From Peptostreptococcaceae bacterium (GTDB lineage: Bacteria > Bacillota > Clostridia > Peptostreptococcales > Peptostreptococcaceae), in assembly GCA_025210335.1 (NCBI GenBank), contig JAOARY010000078.1, forward strand, positions 1 to 64,000: 64,000 nucleotides of DNA, given 5' to 3'. The number at the start of each line of letters is the position of its first letter. The first letter of the stretch is position 1. Below the pieces are notes generated by a model. It was given only the letters and a program-made list of their open reading frames with translations. It was not told the origin of the DNA and made no database searches. Both the position numbers and the translations under genes were made by a program. Shown piece by piece: positions 63,767 through 64,000 of this stretch.

Positions 63767-64000
63767 TTATCCTTGAAGTAATTGTAATATAAGTTGTGGG
63801 CTTTGGTTTGCCTTTTGAAGCATCGCAGTACCTGATTGTTGTAATATACTTAGCTTAGTATATTCAGACATTTCCTTAGCCATATCTGTATCTTCAATCC
63901 TAGATAAAGCTGCTGTTAAATTTTCATCTGTATTATTCAAATTAGCTATTGTATGTTCTAATCTATTTTGTGTAGCTCCAAGCGAAGCTCTTTGTGTAGA
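63767..64000 (-). CDS. Second flagellin, C-terminal part (runs off the window)
   Basis: The last 77 codons of a flagellin are visible. They encode the conserved D1/D0 C-terminal helices (GATQNRLEHTIANLNNTDEN, then ALSRIEDTDMAKEMSEYTKL) and end in NQSPQLILQLLQG, very close to the first flagellin. The start lies beyond the right edge. The pair of flagellin genes with their FliS partners probably arose by tandem duplication. Confidence 0.93.
   Translation of the reverse strand, partial: STQRASLGATQNRLEHTIANLNNTDENLTAALSRIEDTDMAKEMSEYTKLSILQQSGTAMLQKANQSPQLILQLLQG

Overview
The window is AT-rich chromosomal DNA from a low-GC, anaerobic, motile member of the Firmicutes, most likely a spore-forming Clostridia lineage. 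This rests on gene content: NfnAB, a 2[4Fe-4S] ferredoxin, Rex, an iron-dependent alcohol dehydrogenase, a Spo0E-like phosphatase, an RND pump without an outer-membrane channel, a PyrK-dependent PyrD and flagellin/FliS pairs. I saw no rRNA, tRNA, CRISPR array or insertion sequence. The species cannot be named from the sequence.

Layout. 0.2-4.2 kb: nfnAB (electron-bifurcating transhydrogenase) divergent from an alcohol dehydrogenase, with a Rex-like operator between them. 4.4-12.2 kb: a small unknown gene, a MATE/HTH/LapA-like operon, a polysaccharide deacetylase, a sigV-rsiV (lysozyme stress) operon, cardiolipin synthase and an 8-oxoguanine glycosylase. 12.4-13.7 kb: a cobalamin riboswitch with an intrinsic terminator ahead of cobT. 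13.9-15.1 kb: an MFS exporter. 15.2-19.2 kb: an accessory block of small immunity-like and leucine-rich-repeat genes with tandem duplication, a chimeric gene, a nonsense copy and an internally deleted copy. 19.2-28.5 kb: a twelve-reading-frame Mrp/Mbh-type cation antiporter operon with four antiporter-like subunits and an mrpE interrupted by one in-frame stop. A sigma-54 promoter and three palindromic activator sites precede it, followed by the gene for a sigma-54 activator and a PAS/degenerate-GGDEF protein.

32.3-34.8 kb: copA-copZ copper efflux. 34.9-39.8 kb: a TetR regulator with its operator and a two-gene RND pump. 39.9 kb: a CheY-like regulator. 40.4-46.2 kb: the pyrimidine operon pyrB-I-C-F-K-D-E, with a PyrR-binding loop next to the pyrB ribosome-binding site. 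46.6-48.5 kb: a short Spo0E-like gene and glutamate dehydrogenase with a palindrome inside its promoter. 48.8-53.3 kb: a P-loop protein, ferredoxin, rex and an ABC-F protein. 53.4-56.0 kb: the tRNA t6A genes tsaE-tsaB-rimI-tsaD. 56.2-57.1 kb: ribU with an FMN riboswitch. 57.1-60.5 kb: tex and an amidohydrolase. 60.6-64.0 kb: two tandem flagellin/FliS modules, the last flagellin running off the right edge.

The genes fit a fermentative anaerobe balancing ferredoxin, NADH and NADPH (Nfn, Rex, ADH, GDH), using ion gradients (Mrp), and salvaging corrinoid and riboflavin. The best candidates for something new are the sigma-54-controlled four-module antiporter operon with its split mrpE, the rearranging immunity-like block, the rsiV anti-sigma domain that lies upstream of its only normal start codon, and the long structured flagellin leader.
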